The notes beneath the pieces were generated by a model. The model worked only from the letters and a program-made list of their open reading frames with translations, did no database searches and was not told where the DNA came from. This document shows positions 1 through 8,151 of a stretch of DNA of 10,154 nt, piece after piece. Positions within the stretch are counted from its first letter, which is position 1; every line of letters starts with the position of its first letter. This stretch comes from Haplosporangium gracile. Taxonomy: Eukaryota > Mortierellomycota > Mortierellomycetes > Mortierellales > Mortierellaceae. The stretch spans positions 1-10,154 of the forward strand of contig JAAAUF010001219.1 of NCBI GenBank assembly GCA_015499985.1, read 5' to 3'. Position numbers and translations under genes: made by a program.

Positions 1-39
1 AAGAAGGACGAGACTTAATCGCATGGCCTGCAGCTGTGA

Positions 40-45
40 TATAAG
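40..45 (+). promoter_or_regulatory. TATA-like core promoter of the GSKIP-domain gene
   Basis: TATAAG is followed by a pyrimidine-rich patch at 50-88 and by the first good start codon at 109. Distance and order fit a TATA, initiator and short-leader arrangement. This is inferred from spacing; no transcript data are available. Confidence 0.4.
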
Positions 46-108
46 GACACTCTTAGCGCCCTCTTTTTTCTGCTTTGCCCCACTTCTTACAAAAGAACCA
101 ATGACAAC

Positions 109-582
109 ATGCACGCGGACACCGAATCGACAATGACTGCAATGGAGATGATCCCAGACCTGACTCACTACTCCGAAGGGTTAAGCCCGGACACGTTCCC
201 TCTCAAAGTCTCCTCATACCAAGAGAACACTATGACCAAGAACGATAACGATGACAGCACCCTCACAGTCAATTTCAAGGTGGTGACACTCGAAAAAGGT
301 ACCGCAGAGATTACATTGGACGGCCAGGGCTTCCGCACCATTTCGTTCTCCCTCTCCCCACAAACCTCCAGCCTACAGTTGTCAATCCGCCAAGAAGAGG
401 CTGTGTCAGGGCACGCGTATGAGACCATCGAGGCCCTCCTCATGGCATTGAGTCCAGGCTTCGAAGCATTCTTTGGTCATGAACTTGCACGGAAACTCGA
501 GAACGTGTCCTGGGATCAAAATCGGTTTCAGCACTCTAGCGACGACGGCAGTGCCGATGAGTCGAACAACAAAGATCGGTGA
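109..582 (+). CDS. Small GSKIP-domain protein (157 aa)
   Basis: Single-exon ORF. Residues about 52-133 resemble the GSKIP domain (formerly DUF727), found in vertebrate GSK3-interacting protein and at the N-terminus of CLU proteins. A beta-rich part (about 52-95) is followed by the diagnostic C-terminal helix: YETIEALL (104-111), LSPGF (114-118), FFGHEL (121-126), RKLENV (128-133). This aligns with the human YHETVYSLL...LSP...FG..L...LE pattern, the helix that contacts GSK3 in animals. In a fungus the partner is unproven. The first about 45 residues and the acidic Ser/Asn-rich tail (142-157) are unconserved-looking. The start at 109 has A at -3. An out-of-frame ATG at 101 opens a short overlapping ORF. 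The helix preceding the beta region in animals is not clearly visible, so an upstream exon remains possible. It converges with the kinase gene. Confidence 0.72.
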   Translation: MHADTESTMTAMEMIPDLTHYSEGLSPDTFPLKVSSYQENTMTKNDNDDSTLTVNFKVVTLEKGTAEITLDGQGFRTISFSLSPQTSSLQLSIRQEEAVSGHAYETIEALLMALSPGFEAFFGHELARKLENVSWDQNRFQHSSDDGSADESNNKDR

Positions 583-711
583 CAGCCGCGTCCTCTACTG
601 CTTGATATCGAAGTAGCACGCTTTTTCCATTCCAAAGCGCTTCATACACACTTCGCGGCAAGAACAATACAATTAAAACAACACGACAGCCCCAATATTT
701 TTGCTGCCAAT

Positions 712-717
712 AATAAA
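712..717 (+). terminator. Poly(A) signal, GSKIP-domain gene
   Basis: Canonical AATAAA on the + strand, about 130 nt after the stop codon at 580-582, in AT-rich sequence. This is a plausible 3'-end signal. Confidence 0.5.
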
Positions 718-830
718 ATGGCTCCTGCTAAGCACAAGTGGATCCAAACTCTTTGAGTGTTGGAGGTACGTGATCTCATGGAAGCGTTACACGATTCGGC
801 TGTGGTTTTATGATACAGTTGGGCTTTTGT

Positions 831-836
831 TTTATT
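831..836 (-). terminator. Possible poly(A) signal, kinase gene
   Basis: AATAAA on the - strand, about 350 nt after the kinase stop codon. It is the clearest such hexamer between the two stops in this orientation. A 3' UTR that long would overlap the one from the + strand gene, so an unrecognised nearer signal is possible. Confidence 0.3.
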
Positions 837-997
837 ACAAGTAGCAAGAAAGAAGATCAAGCAAAAAAAAGAGGAGAGAAAGTAAACTACACAAACTGAT
901 AGGAGTAACACACATATCAAAAACGTCGCATTCTATTGCCCGAAATTGACATTATGGATCACAGAACTAACAAACTAAAACTGCAACTTCAATCGCC

Positions 998-1070
998 GAC
1001 GAAAAGGAAAAAAAAAAAAAAAAAAAAACGAAACTACAAAACGAGACGAAAAGGAAAAAAAAAAAAAAAA
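998..1070. repeat. Duplicated GACGAAAAGG-poly(A) unit
   Basis: GACGAAAAGG followed by 21 A occurs at 998-1028. The same ten bases followed by 16 A recur at 1045-1070. The 47-bp offset suggests a local duplication or slippage. On the kinase mRNA strand these become two long U-tracts in the presumed 3' UTR. Confidence 0.7.
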
Positions 1071-1184
1071 GAAGAGGAAACAGAAGAACAAAAGAGGAAA
1101 GAACAATTGCAAAGCGAATGAACAAACATTTCTCCTCTAACTAAAGCTGCATCTTTTTTGTTGCGAGCATGAGGAAACCATAGT

Positions 1185-3298
1185 TTAGGCACGGTAGGGA
1201 TTGACGGGCAACCCATTCGGAATAACTGGTTTCCGGTAGCGAGGGTGGTTGGGATGGCTGGCGCGCGGAGTCGATGTTGACGATGAGGAGGCAGTTGCAT
1301 TTGAAAGCAACGGTGATGATGGGTAAGGCGAGCCGCTCCTGTTGAGTGACGTTGGGGTCAGCATTGGTGCTGGGGTCAACATAGGAGAACCCCGGGCAGT
1401 CATTCCTGCATTGGTACTGCTCGAGTCCGAAAAGAGTCGAGCATCGTATTGTGGAGAAGGGTAGCTTCCGTGGTCGTATCCATGTGAAGCAGTTGGCGGG
1501 TATGGAGGTCGGGTGTAGTTGGGATCCAGATACTGTGTCAAGGGAGGCGCTAGAATGCCTAATTGGTGTTGGAAGACATTAACAATGTCGTAGAGTGTTT
1601 GCTGTCTGGCGTTGGGGTCCTCATTCCATGCCTGAGTGTAAACTGCGTGGTACCATGGAGGGGTGCCTTCAATCATTGGTTCACGAGCGCCTGGTCGGAA
1701 TGTAGAAAAGTCCTTGAAGGGATATCGGCCGGCCATGATGAACCAGTAGATGACACCTAGCGCAAAGATGTCGCATCGGATGTCGTATCGGGGTCGATTC
1801 TTGGCCATTCTCTCGGGAGCCATAAACTGCCAGACGCCTCCAAACTGTTGACTTGAAAAGGCGTTCTTGTTGTCGCGGATGCGTCGAAGTCCAAAGTCGG
1901 TGAGGCGGGCAAGATAGCGGCCCTCGTGAGGCGCACGGTCCCTGCGGAGGTCTATGAGAATATTTTTGGGGTGGAGATCTCCATGATGGAACCCGCAATT
2001 ATAAAGATGCTCCAGACCTGAGACGATGTCCTTGGCAAGGTAAAGTCGATCCTCCAGGGAGGGCGCCTCCGGTGCGCCTACGGGGGCTTCGAGCAACTTG
2101 ACGAGGTCTCCGCGTTCGCAGTATTGCATGATCATGAACCGATCTCCATTGCGTTCATCGCCACAGTTCCTGATAGCGACTCCGTAGAACTGGACCAGGT
2201 TGTCGTGGTGACCGCACTGATTCATTACCTCGACCTAGTGTAAGTTAGTAAGTTATAATTGATTGGCAGAATGTTAGTTACTACTTACAGTGCATGAATG
2301 GATACACAAAGGCAAAATAATAATAGAATGGAACGGACAGGGATGGCAGGGATGGGAAGGAATACAAAATTGTGGTTGGGTGTACAAACCTCTTTGTCAA
2401 ACAGTTTGGCAATCTTGGCTGGAGTGTGCTTGATGTCGATCAAACTCTTGAGGATGACGACAGCCTGTCGCGAGGCCCAGTGAGCGCGACGAATCTCGCC
2501 GTTGCCGCCCTTGGCGATCCGCTGGCGCTGGGTGAACTCTGTAAGGTAGTCGTAATGGGGCACGGGTGGAGCCGCTCCCATGGGTGCAATCATGTTGAGC
2601 ACCGAGGTCAAGAAATAGTCTCCATCGACCTCCTCAGGGCTGTCAACTGCTTGAGGTGAGACGGAAGGAGAAGGGGAGGGAGGGACAGCGACAGCCCGGA
2701 GCGCCTCCTGAGGCATCATCACTTTAGACGATGTCGAGTTGTTGGAGTTGTCAGAGAAGGCAAGGCTGGGCATCTCGGTCTCAACAGATCGGCCCGACGA
2801 GGGGGTCATCAGATGACCTTCAGTTCCAGGGTAGCCGGCTGCTTGTAAGGGTGGATAGAAGTGCTGTTGTTGCTGGTGTGTAGACTGTTGGTAGTTGAGG
2901 GTAGGATTTGCCTGCTGCTGTTGCTGTAGCTGTTGCTGTTGCCGTTGCTGTTGGTGGTGCTGTTGATACTGCTGCTGATACTGCTGGAGATGGGACAATG
3001 GCGGTTGCGGGAATGGATATTGTGGTGGGTACTGTTGTCCTTGTTGACCTTGTCCGTGATTCTGCTGCATCATTTGGAGCTGTTGCTGATACTGACGCTG
3101 GTGTTCGAGACTTGAGCCTCCGTTGTTGGCATAGTGCTGGATCCTTGCGTTGTGTGCCTCGATGGGTCGTGAGTCGAGGTCCATTCCGTCCGAGTTTGAG
3201 TTTGTTGACATGTTGGAGGAGTGGGTGAGACTAGGGGCAATTTCGACTGTGTTGTCAGTGTTGGTGGTGGTGTTCTGGTAGTCATAGGGTGGATACAT
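1185..3298 (-). CDS. Q-rich TKL-type protein kinase, 2 exons (652 aa)
   Basis: Exons 3298-2390 and 2234-1185; the phase-0 intron joins DKE (301-303) to VEVMNQ. The kinase domain spans about 256-529. Its P-loop is IAKGGNGEI (261-269), with Lys in VILK (K284), alpha-C Glu probably E303, HGDLHPKN (387-394, catalytic D389, N394), DFG (416-418), APE (442-444), and DPNAR (509-513). HGD in place of HRD and HxNLVQFYG-like subdomain IV favour the tyrosine-kinase-like group common in Mucoromycota. All catalytic residues are present, so it is probably active, although the first P-loop Gly is Ala262 and the usual aromatic is Asn266. Residues 66-146 are Gln-rich. Residues 206-222 and the tail from 530 are rich in Ser/Pro with SP/TP sites, candidate sites for proline-directed kinases. 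The start ATG has A at -3. No receptor or membrane segment is seen, so it is probably cytosolic or nuclear. Substrate unknown. Confidence 0.9.
2235..2389 (-). other. Intron of the kinase gene (155 bp)
   Basis: On the - strand the donor is GAG|GTTTGT and the acceptor CACTAG|GTCGAG. A perfect TACTAAC branch site lies at 2250-2244, just before the acceptor. Removal restores kinase subdomain III-IV in frame. A stronger donor, GTAAGT, sits inside the intron at 2288-2283; using it gives an early stop. Confidence 0.88.
2861..3103 (-). repeat. CAG/CAA polyglutamine-rich coding tract
   Basis: Interrupted glutamine runs (residues about 66-146 of the kinase), coded by mixed CAG and CAA with His, Tyr and Leu between. 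Mixed codons argue for selection on protein composition as well as simple triplet slippage. The antisense Ala/Val/Leu-rich ORFs on the + strand are by-products. Confidence 0.8.
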
Positions 3299-3669
3299 CT
3301 TGCTTTGAAGGAGAGGGTTGGTTGAAGTGAGGGGTGAAGAAGGGTAGAATAGATAGGATGGAAGGGCAAGGGAAGAGGCGTATTTTTTTTTGGCTTTGAT
3401 TTGTTTAAGGTGTGAAGAAGAGGGTTATTTTAGTTTTTTTGTTGAGAGAAGAAAAGGAGAAGGGAGGAAGGAAGGACGGTGTGTATGTGTGAGAGAAAAG
3501 AATTCAATCAAAAAAAAAAAAAAAAAAAAAGATGAGAGCGCGAGGAAGAACAAAAAGTACTAGACGAGAAATTAGACTTGGAACAAACAATTTACAGCAA
3601 AGGGAAAACCGAGAAAATAGAAAGAAGAACGGAAGCGAAGGAGAGGAGGAGCCAAGAGGAACGACAAAT

Positions 3670-3712
3670 AGTGATCAATGAAGAGTGATCTAAAGCGATC
3701 TATAGCGATCAA
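3670..3712. repeat. Four phased AGYGATCWA repeats
   Basis: AGTGATCAA (3670), AGTGATCTA (3684), AGCGATCTA (3694) and AGCGATCAA (3704) have start-to-start spacings of 14, 10 and 10 bases, so the last three sit on the same helical face. The stretch lies upstream of the kinase start, in the promoter or a 5' UTR intron. The binding factor is unknown. Confidence 0.7.
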
Positions 3713-3830
3713 AGAAGGGATAAAGATGCAAAAGACAAAAGAAGGTTTTTAAGGGTCAGTCAGATATACAAGAAAGGGAGCAAAAAAACTAACGGAGGGT
3801 GGGTGGTGGATGGATGGCGAGGATGGAGTG

Positions 3831-3891
3831 GAGAAAGGAAGAAAAGAAAAATAGGAAAGAAAGAAGAAAAGAAGGAAAGGAAAGAAAAAAA
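3831..3891. repeat. Near-pure polypurine (GA) tract
   Basis: About 60 bases of only A and G apart from one T at 3852, made of GAAA and GGAA units. It belongs to a wider purine-rich zone upstream of the kinase and reads as a CT tract in the kinase direction. Such tracts often accompany fungal core promoters. Confidence 0.7.
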
Positions 3892-4742
3892 CAAAGTGAG
3901 CAATGTTTAAAAGGAGAGCATAAAAAAGATCTTACTTGTTCTTGGTTGTGGATAATGATGGTGAGCGAATTATCATCAAGGTTGTGGTGGTTGGTGACTA
4001 GGGCTTGGTTAGTGTCTCAATCACTCACGTATGCACTCTCATTTACTCACGCACCATGACACGTTTACAAAACTGTCATGTGAACCTTTTTTTTCTTAAC
4101 AAACAGCAAATCAAACAAGGATATGAGAATCAAGGACTTGGACCATGCACCTACCCATCGGGGTAACTTGAGGCAAAGAACAAAAAAGGATGAAAAAGTT
4201 GCTATTTTGCCCTTTGTACGACAAATGTCGACCCCATTCTAAAGGACTGGCAACACAGAGTCAAAGATCGATAGATTGGTAAATCACGCATCAACACAAA
4301 CAAAGAAGAAAAAATCGATCGGAGAGAAAGTGGCGCTGGCACAGACGCAGACTCTCGACATGGACAGTGGGACAATGGGACGATGGAGAAAAGAAAACGC
4401 TTCGTGGCAAGTTTTTTTTTTCGTATCTCGTGTCTCTCTACTTTGTTGCCCCATCCTTGACCACATCATCCTACATCCTATCCCCATTCATTCCCATTCA
4501 AGCTCCATCCCTTTCTACCCAGCCCCTCCTACCCCTTCCATCATTGCTCATTATGATATGACTTTCCTTTTTGTTGTTCCCCTTATCCTTTCTAAAAGAA
4601 AAGATTTTTGGCCTTTAAATGTTTGTCCGCTCCGCGGGTGAATACACTTCACACACATTTTTTTTTCTTGTTCTTCCGCTGCTCTTTGCGCACCATCGCC
4701 TCCCCAACTAGCTTCGCCTAATTCTCTTTTATATCCGCTAAA

Positions 4743-4755
4743 CGCCAATTTGGCG
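4743..4755. promoter_or_regulatory. CGCCAA-T-TTGGCG palindrome
   Basis: A perfect 6-bp inverted repeat around one T, about 410 bp upstream of the RBM42 start and just after a CT-rich stretch. TTTGGCGG resembles an E2F/DP or MBF-type site, though neither identity can be shown from sequence alone. Confidence 0.45.
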
Positions 4756-5167
4756 GTGGGACCATTGCGTCGATCGACAGGGTCATTGCTGCTCGCTCTC
4801 TTCTCCCCTCGGAAAATAAATGAAAGGAAGGAAGACTCCATGAATAAACGCTGCGTAGAGTTTTCGATTTGCCACCAAAATTTGATGAATGATGATGGTT
4901 TCGTTTTTCGTTGTAGGCGGTGGCTTTGAAAAAGTGGCGTACACAAAATTATTTCCTTTGCGCCTTCACATACATAAGAAGCACTCACACAACATCCCAA
5001 ATAGGACACAACCATCGCTCACGCGTCGTCAGTCGCATCAACATCCACCAGTCGACCACCAGTAACCATATTAGCCTTAATCAAAACATTCCATAGACGA
5101 TACTCATCAGGAACAAAAGACACTTCTAGAAAACAAGTGAAACAACACTACCAGACAAACAGATCGC

Positions 5168-6502
5168 ATGGCCTATAATCAACAACACGGTGCGGCAGTG
5201 CCCCAGTACACACCAGAGGAGATTGCCTACTGGGAGTCAATGGGCTATGTCATGGACCCATCCTACGTCGCACCTGCCCCTGTTGTCCCTGCTTACCCTC
5301 AATATCCGCAACAACACCAACCATACGGAGTCACTGGGCCATCAATAGGAGGAGCAACAGGGCGTGGCTATGCAGCAGGAGGGCGACCGGGCGGAGGGGG
5401 CGGGGCAGGAGGCTACTATGGTCACAATGGATCAAGAGGAAGTCCGGTAGTAGGAGCAGGACCAGGACTCAATAGCTACAACATGCAACAACAACAGCCC
5501 TATGGTATCCCAGCGGCTGTCGAAGCACTGCCTGTCTCGGAATACGAAGATCTTAACAAACTCTTTGTTGACCCCAAGAAGGCCCAGGAAGAGGCCGAGG
5601 CTGCTGCTGCTGCTCTCGCTGAGGAGGAAGAAAAGGCTGCCAAGGCCAAGGCTGCCGCCACTGTCATCCGCAAAGCTGCCGGCAAGACCTGGGAGGATTC
5701 TACCCTTCTTGAGTTTGAAGAAAGTAAGTTCCATCGATTGGTACTTTGATCTGCTCGCGGATGGGTTGAGAGTTTGTTTAACAGATTCTCTATTTGATCT
5801 CGTTCGAAGGCCTTAGACGAGAACATACCTATGTGACATATGCGATTGCTGACTTCATACATATTCAAGCTTTTTGGATGGGGAGTCTATTTTAACAGCT
5901 CTTCTATCTCGTCTCACTCAGCGACCATATGCAAGAACAATCCTTGATTTAGCCTGTCTGAATAGGTTCACTAACATATTTTCTGCTTCTCTTCACATTG
6001 TAACTCCAATAGACGATTTTCGGTTGTTTGCTGGAGACTTAGGAAACGAGGTGACAGACGAGATACTGACAAAGACATTTTCCAAATACCCGTCTTTTTT
6101 AAAGGCCAAGGTCGTCCGGGACAAGCGCACCGACAAGAGCCGCGGCTATGGCTTTATTAGTTTTGCAGAACCCGATGACTTTGCCCGCGCCTGGAAAGAA
6201 ATGAACGGTAATTTTACTTTTATGCACTTCGATCTACTATACCATGTTTGTTTGTTATTGCTATTCACTGTGCGGACGAGTACACTAAGCCTCTTTCCTA
6301 TCTTATTAAATCATGCGCTAATTTAGGAAAATATGTGGGAAATCGCCCGATCAAGTTGAGGAAAAGTCAGTGGAAAGATCGCAACGTTGAGATTGTTAGG
6401 GAACCAAAGGCGCCTCGTGGTCCTTATGATCCCGAAGCCTTTACCCGCAAGGAGCGTGCCAAGCCATACAAGGTCAAGAAACTGAACAACGCTGGAAAGT
6501 AA
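5168..6502 (+). CDS. RBM42: RBM42-type RRM protein, 3 exons (308 aa)
   Basis: Exons 5168-5723, 6013-6207 and 6327-6502; both introns are phase 1. Splicing joins LEFEE to NDFRLFAGDLG and EMNG to KYVGNRP, exactly as in animal RBM42. The N-terminus is rich in Gln, Pro and Tyr, then Gly (60-100). An Ala/Glu/Lys helix covers about 137-170. KAAGKTWED (169-177) is the conserved pre-RRM segment. The RRM spans about 188-262, with RNP2 LFAGDL (190-195) and RNP1 RGYGFISF (229-236), followed by the family signature IKLRKSQWKDRN (259-270). Human RBM42 binds RNA, associates with hnRNP K and stress granules, and has been reported with the spliceosomal tri-snRNP; a splicing role here is inferred. The start at 5168 is the first ATG of the long open exon. 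The gene is tail-to-tail with the SGNH gene. Confidence 0.95.
5724..6012 (+). other. RBM42 intron 1 (289 bp)
   Basis: Donor A|GTAAGT, acceptor CAATAG|AC, branch-like CTAAC at 5971-5975. It is longer than the other introns here. An open frame inside shows no RBM42 similarity, and I saw no snoRNA C/D box pair. Confidence 0.9.
6208..6326 (+). other. RBM42 intron 2 (119 bp)
   Basis: Donor G|GTAATT, acceptor TTTAG|GA, branch-like GCTAAT at 6317-6322. Removing it joins EMN-G-KYVG within the last part of the RRM. Confidence 0.9.
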
Positions 6503-6549
6503 TCTCTCTCCTCTTGCCTTTGTGCCTTTGCTTTGTGGCTCTTGCAGAT

Positions 6550-6555
6550 AATAAA
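6550..6555 (+). terminator. Poly(A) signal, RBM42
   Basis: AATAAA 48 nt after the stop codon, followed by T-rich sequence. Only 184 bases separate the RBM42 and SGNH stops, so the two 3' UTRs probably abut or overlap. Confidence 0.65.
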
Positions 6556-6657
6556 AGTACTGGAAGTTTCTTTTTCATCGTTTTTTGATTGATGCTTAGC
6601 AAAAAATACTGTTTTGTTGCAAGCTCAAGTTTCGAGGTACATGGATCGATATCTTAC

Positions 6658-6663
6658 TTTATT
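6658..6663 (-). terminator. Poly(A) signal, SGNH gene
   Basis: AATAAA on the - strand, about 24 nt after the stop of the SGNH-like gene. It gives a very short 3' UTR. Confidence 0.6.
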
Positions 6664-6686
6664 TGATAATGAGCGACGATGACACT

Positions 6687-8151
6687 TCAAAGCCCAAGGT
6701 CAGATCTGAACAAAGAAAACTCACGCTTGACCATGTCAGGTCGGACAACAGGCACCCAATCCTTGGCCATCTTGGTGTATCCAGTAGAACTAAAATGACG
6801 CCCATCCTGCCAGTACAGATTTCTGCGCTTCATTTCAAAGTTGCTCGCCAGATCAACCTTCAATCCTGGGAGCACACCATCCGAGTTCCTAGAAAAAAAC
6901 AAAAAGAAATAGATCAAAGTGGTTAGTTCTCTTGTTTGCCTCTCCTGGATCTGCTTCCACTTTTTCTGCCATTATCCATTGGATAATAGACACATACTTG
7001 TCGCAGTAGGCTTCGATCAGTTTGTTCCTGGTCAAGTTATCGACCATTTGCTCTTCAGTCAGGTAGGTGTCGTCACCGGCGGTGGGAATGGTGCAGAGGT
7101 AGATGGATTTGTTTTCGTTTCCTGTTCTCTTCAGTGTCTGGCAGATCAACTCCAGATTGCGCACCGTCTCCTGTGGCGTGATCGATGGGTTCTTACGCCT
7201 ATTTGATTTTTCGTGCAGCGATATCACCCTTTTTTGTGTCAGTACAAGTAAGAGAAAATATGGTACACAAGTAATATGACTCGAAAACAAGACTTACAGG
7301 ACGTCGTTGGATCCAAGCATGACGATGACGATCTCTGCCTTGAGATACTTGGGGTCCTGGAAGAGCTTCGTCAACAGTGTTGGTTTTTCCATTCGTTTCT
7401 ATTGGATCAAATAAATAATACACGTTGAGGTTGGCTGCGCCTATTACCATCTACAAAGAAAGTGCTTAATTAGATCATGACGGAACGTACTGAATCGGCA
7501 GGGTGCAACCAGTCTTCGGTGGAGGTCTTGTACTCTCCACGATTGAAGATCTGCCATGATTGGCGAATAGAGACTTCCTTAGCCAACTCTCCTCCCAGTT
7601 TATGAGCCAACCCTATGTCAATTGAAGATGATATGTCAATCGTGTTCATGTATGCGTCGCGGACCAATGGTGCGCCAATTGATAGACACAGTCTGCATAC
7701 CTGATCCTGCCGTGAGAGTGCTATAGTCGCCCACGCCTAGAGCATGATCATCGCCTACATGGAGGGGGGATCAGTTGGAGCGATGTTGGTTAAGAGACGT
7801 GAGGAATACAGGTACAGAAGACGCAGAAGCAATCGAGAATTGAAATGAATCAAAGTGTTATTACCAAGTACCACGATAGTGTGGTTGTAGCTTCCTTTTG
7901 TCCTCAGTTTTGGTTCATGCCACTATTCAATTTACAAGCATGTGGTCTGTAAGTCCTTTGAGGTGCCTTCCTGTCTTCATACCATAGGCCATTGCCCCGT
8001 TGCCCCATTGCAGTACAACTCGCTGAACAAAGGAATAACATATTCCTGTTCTGCTTACTCTTGCAAAGTAGATGAATCCGAGTTTGAAATAGAAGAGACT
8101 GACGGTGAGGAAGACCTTGACAGTCCTGATGAGAGAGTTGATGACCTCCAT
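6687..8151 (-). CDS. Membrane-anchored SGNH/GDSL-like protein, 7 exons (276 aa)
   Basis: Exons 8151-8059, 7922-7865, 7754-7701, 7612-7491, 7398-7298, 7198-6998, 6888-6687; introns 88-136 bp, all GT-AG and phase-consistent (831 coding bases). Residues 11-30 form a hydrophobic N-terminal anchor or signal. The SGNH fold follows: block I VVLGDDHALGVGD (48-60), block II NRGEYKTS (92-99), block III VMLGSND (135-141), block V DGRHFSSTGY (238-247). The Gly (94), Asn (140), Asp (238) and His (241) of the active site are present, but the nucleophile Ser of GDS is Asp53. Family members are esterases, lipases or acyl-transfer enzymes; this one may be inactive or a binding protein. The start at 8151 was preferred because the hydrophobic segment then begins near the N-terminus; an in-frame ATG at 8253 would add 34 residues from CA-rich, leader-like sequence. 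Substrate unknown. Confidence 0.87.

Larger units (their letters stand above)
583..1184. other. Convergent 3' intergenic region
   Basis: About 600 bases between the stop of the GSKIP-domain gene (+) and the stop of the kinase gene (-). It is AT-rich with A homopolymers and shows no conserved coding signal. ORFs here are either lysine-rich products of A-tracts or hydrophobic antisense frames of biased sequence. It probably carries the two 3' UTRs. Confidence 0.7.
3299..5167. promoter_or_regulatory. Divergent promoter region, kinase (-) and RBM42 (+)
   Basis: No gene supported in about 1.9 kb. From 3400 to 3900 the + strand is strongly purine-rich, meaning pyrimidine-rich in the kinase sense. 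From about 4420 to 4740 the + strand is pyrimidine-rich. Each gene therefore has a CT-rich leader or promoter in its own direction. A consensus-like donor (GTAAGA, - strand, 3935-3930) may mark a kinase 5' UTR intron, but I could not fix its acceptor. ORFs in this stretch show no recognisable domain. Confidence 0.6.

Noticed and set aside
642..920. Hydrophobic ORF on the - strand resembling a membrane protein
   Set aside because: It lies in the 3' UTR region of two convergent genes; the hydrophobicity comes from T-rich antisense sequence, with no family signature or splice support.
936..1121. Lysine-rich 61-codon ORF on the + strand
   Set aside because: It is only the translation of two long A-tracts in a 3' intergenic region; no conserved motif.
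2908..3228. Ala/Val-rich and Leu-rich ORFs on the + strand
   Set aside because: They are antisense frames of the kinase polyglutamine tract (CAG read as GCT/CTG).
4276..4641. Overlapping ORFs in the divergent promoter (for example 4276-4641 on +)
   Set aside because: They are Ser/Pro/Phe-rich frames of a CT-rich leader-like sequence, with no domain and no start context of note.
5874..6012. Open frame in RBM42 intron 1 as a cassette exon
   Set aside because: It has no similarity to RBM42, while direct splicing of 5723 to 6013 restores the conserved LEF-x-x-NDFRLF sequence.
7400..7490. Extra microexon inside SGNH intron 4 (9 codons between a 40-nt and a 25-nt intron)
   Set aside because: A 25-nt intron is below any usual spliceosomal size; a single 92-bp intron with CTCAAC as branch site explains the frame.
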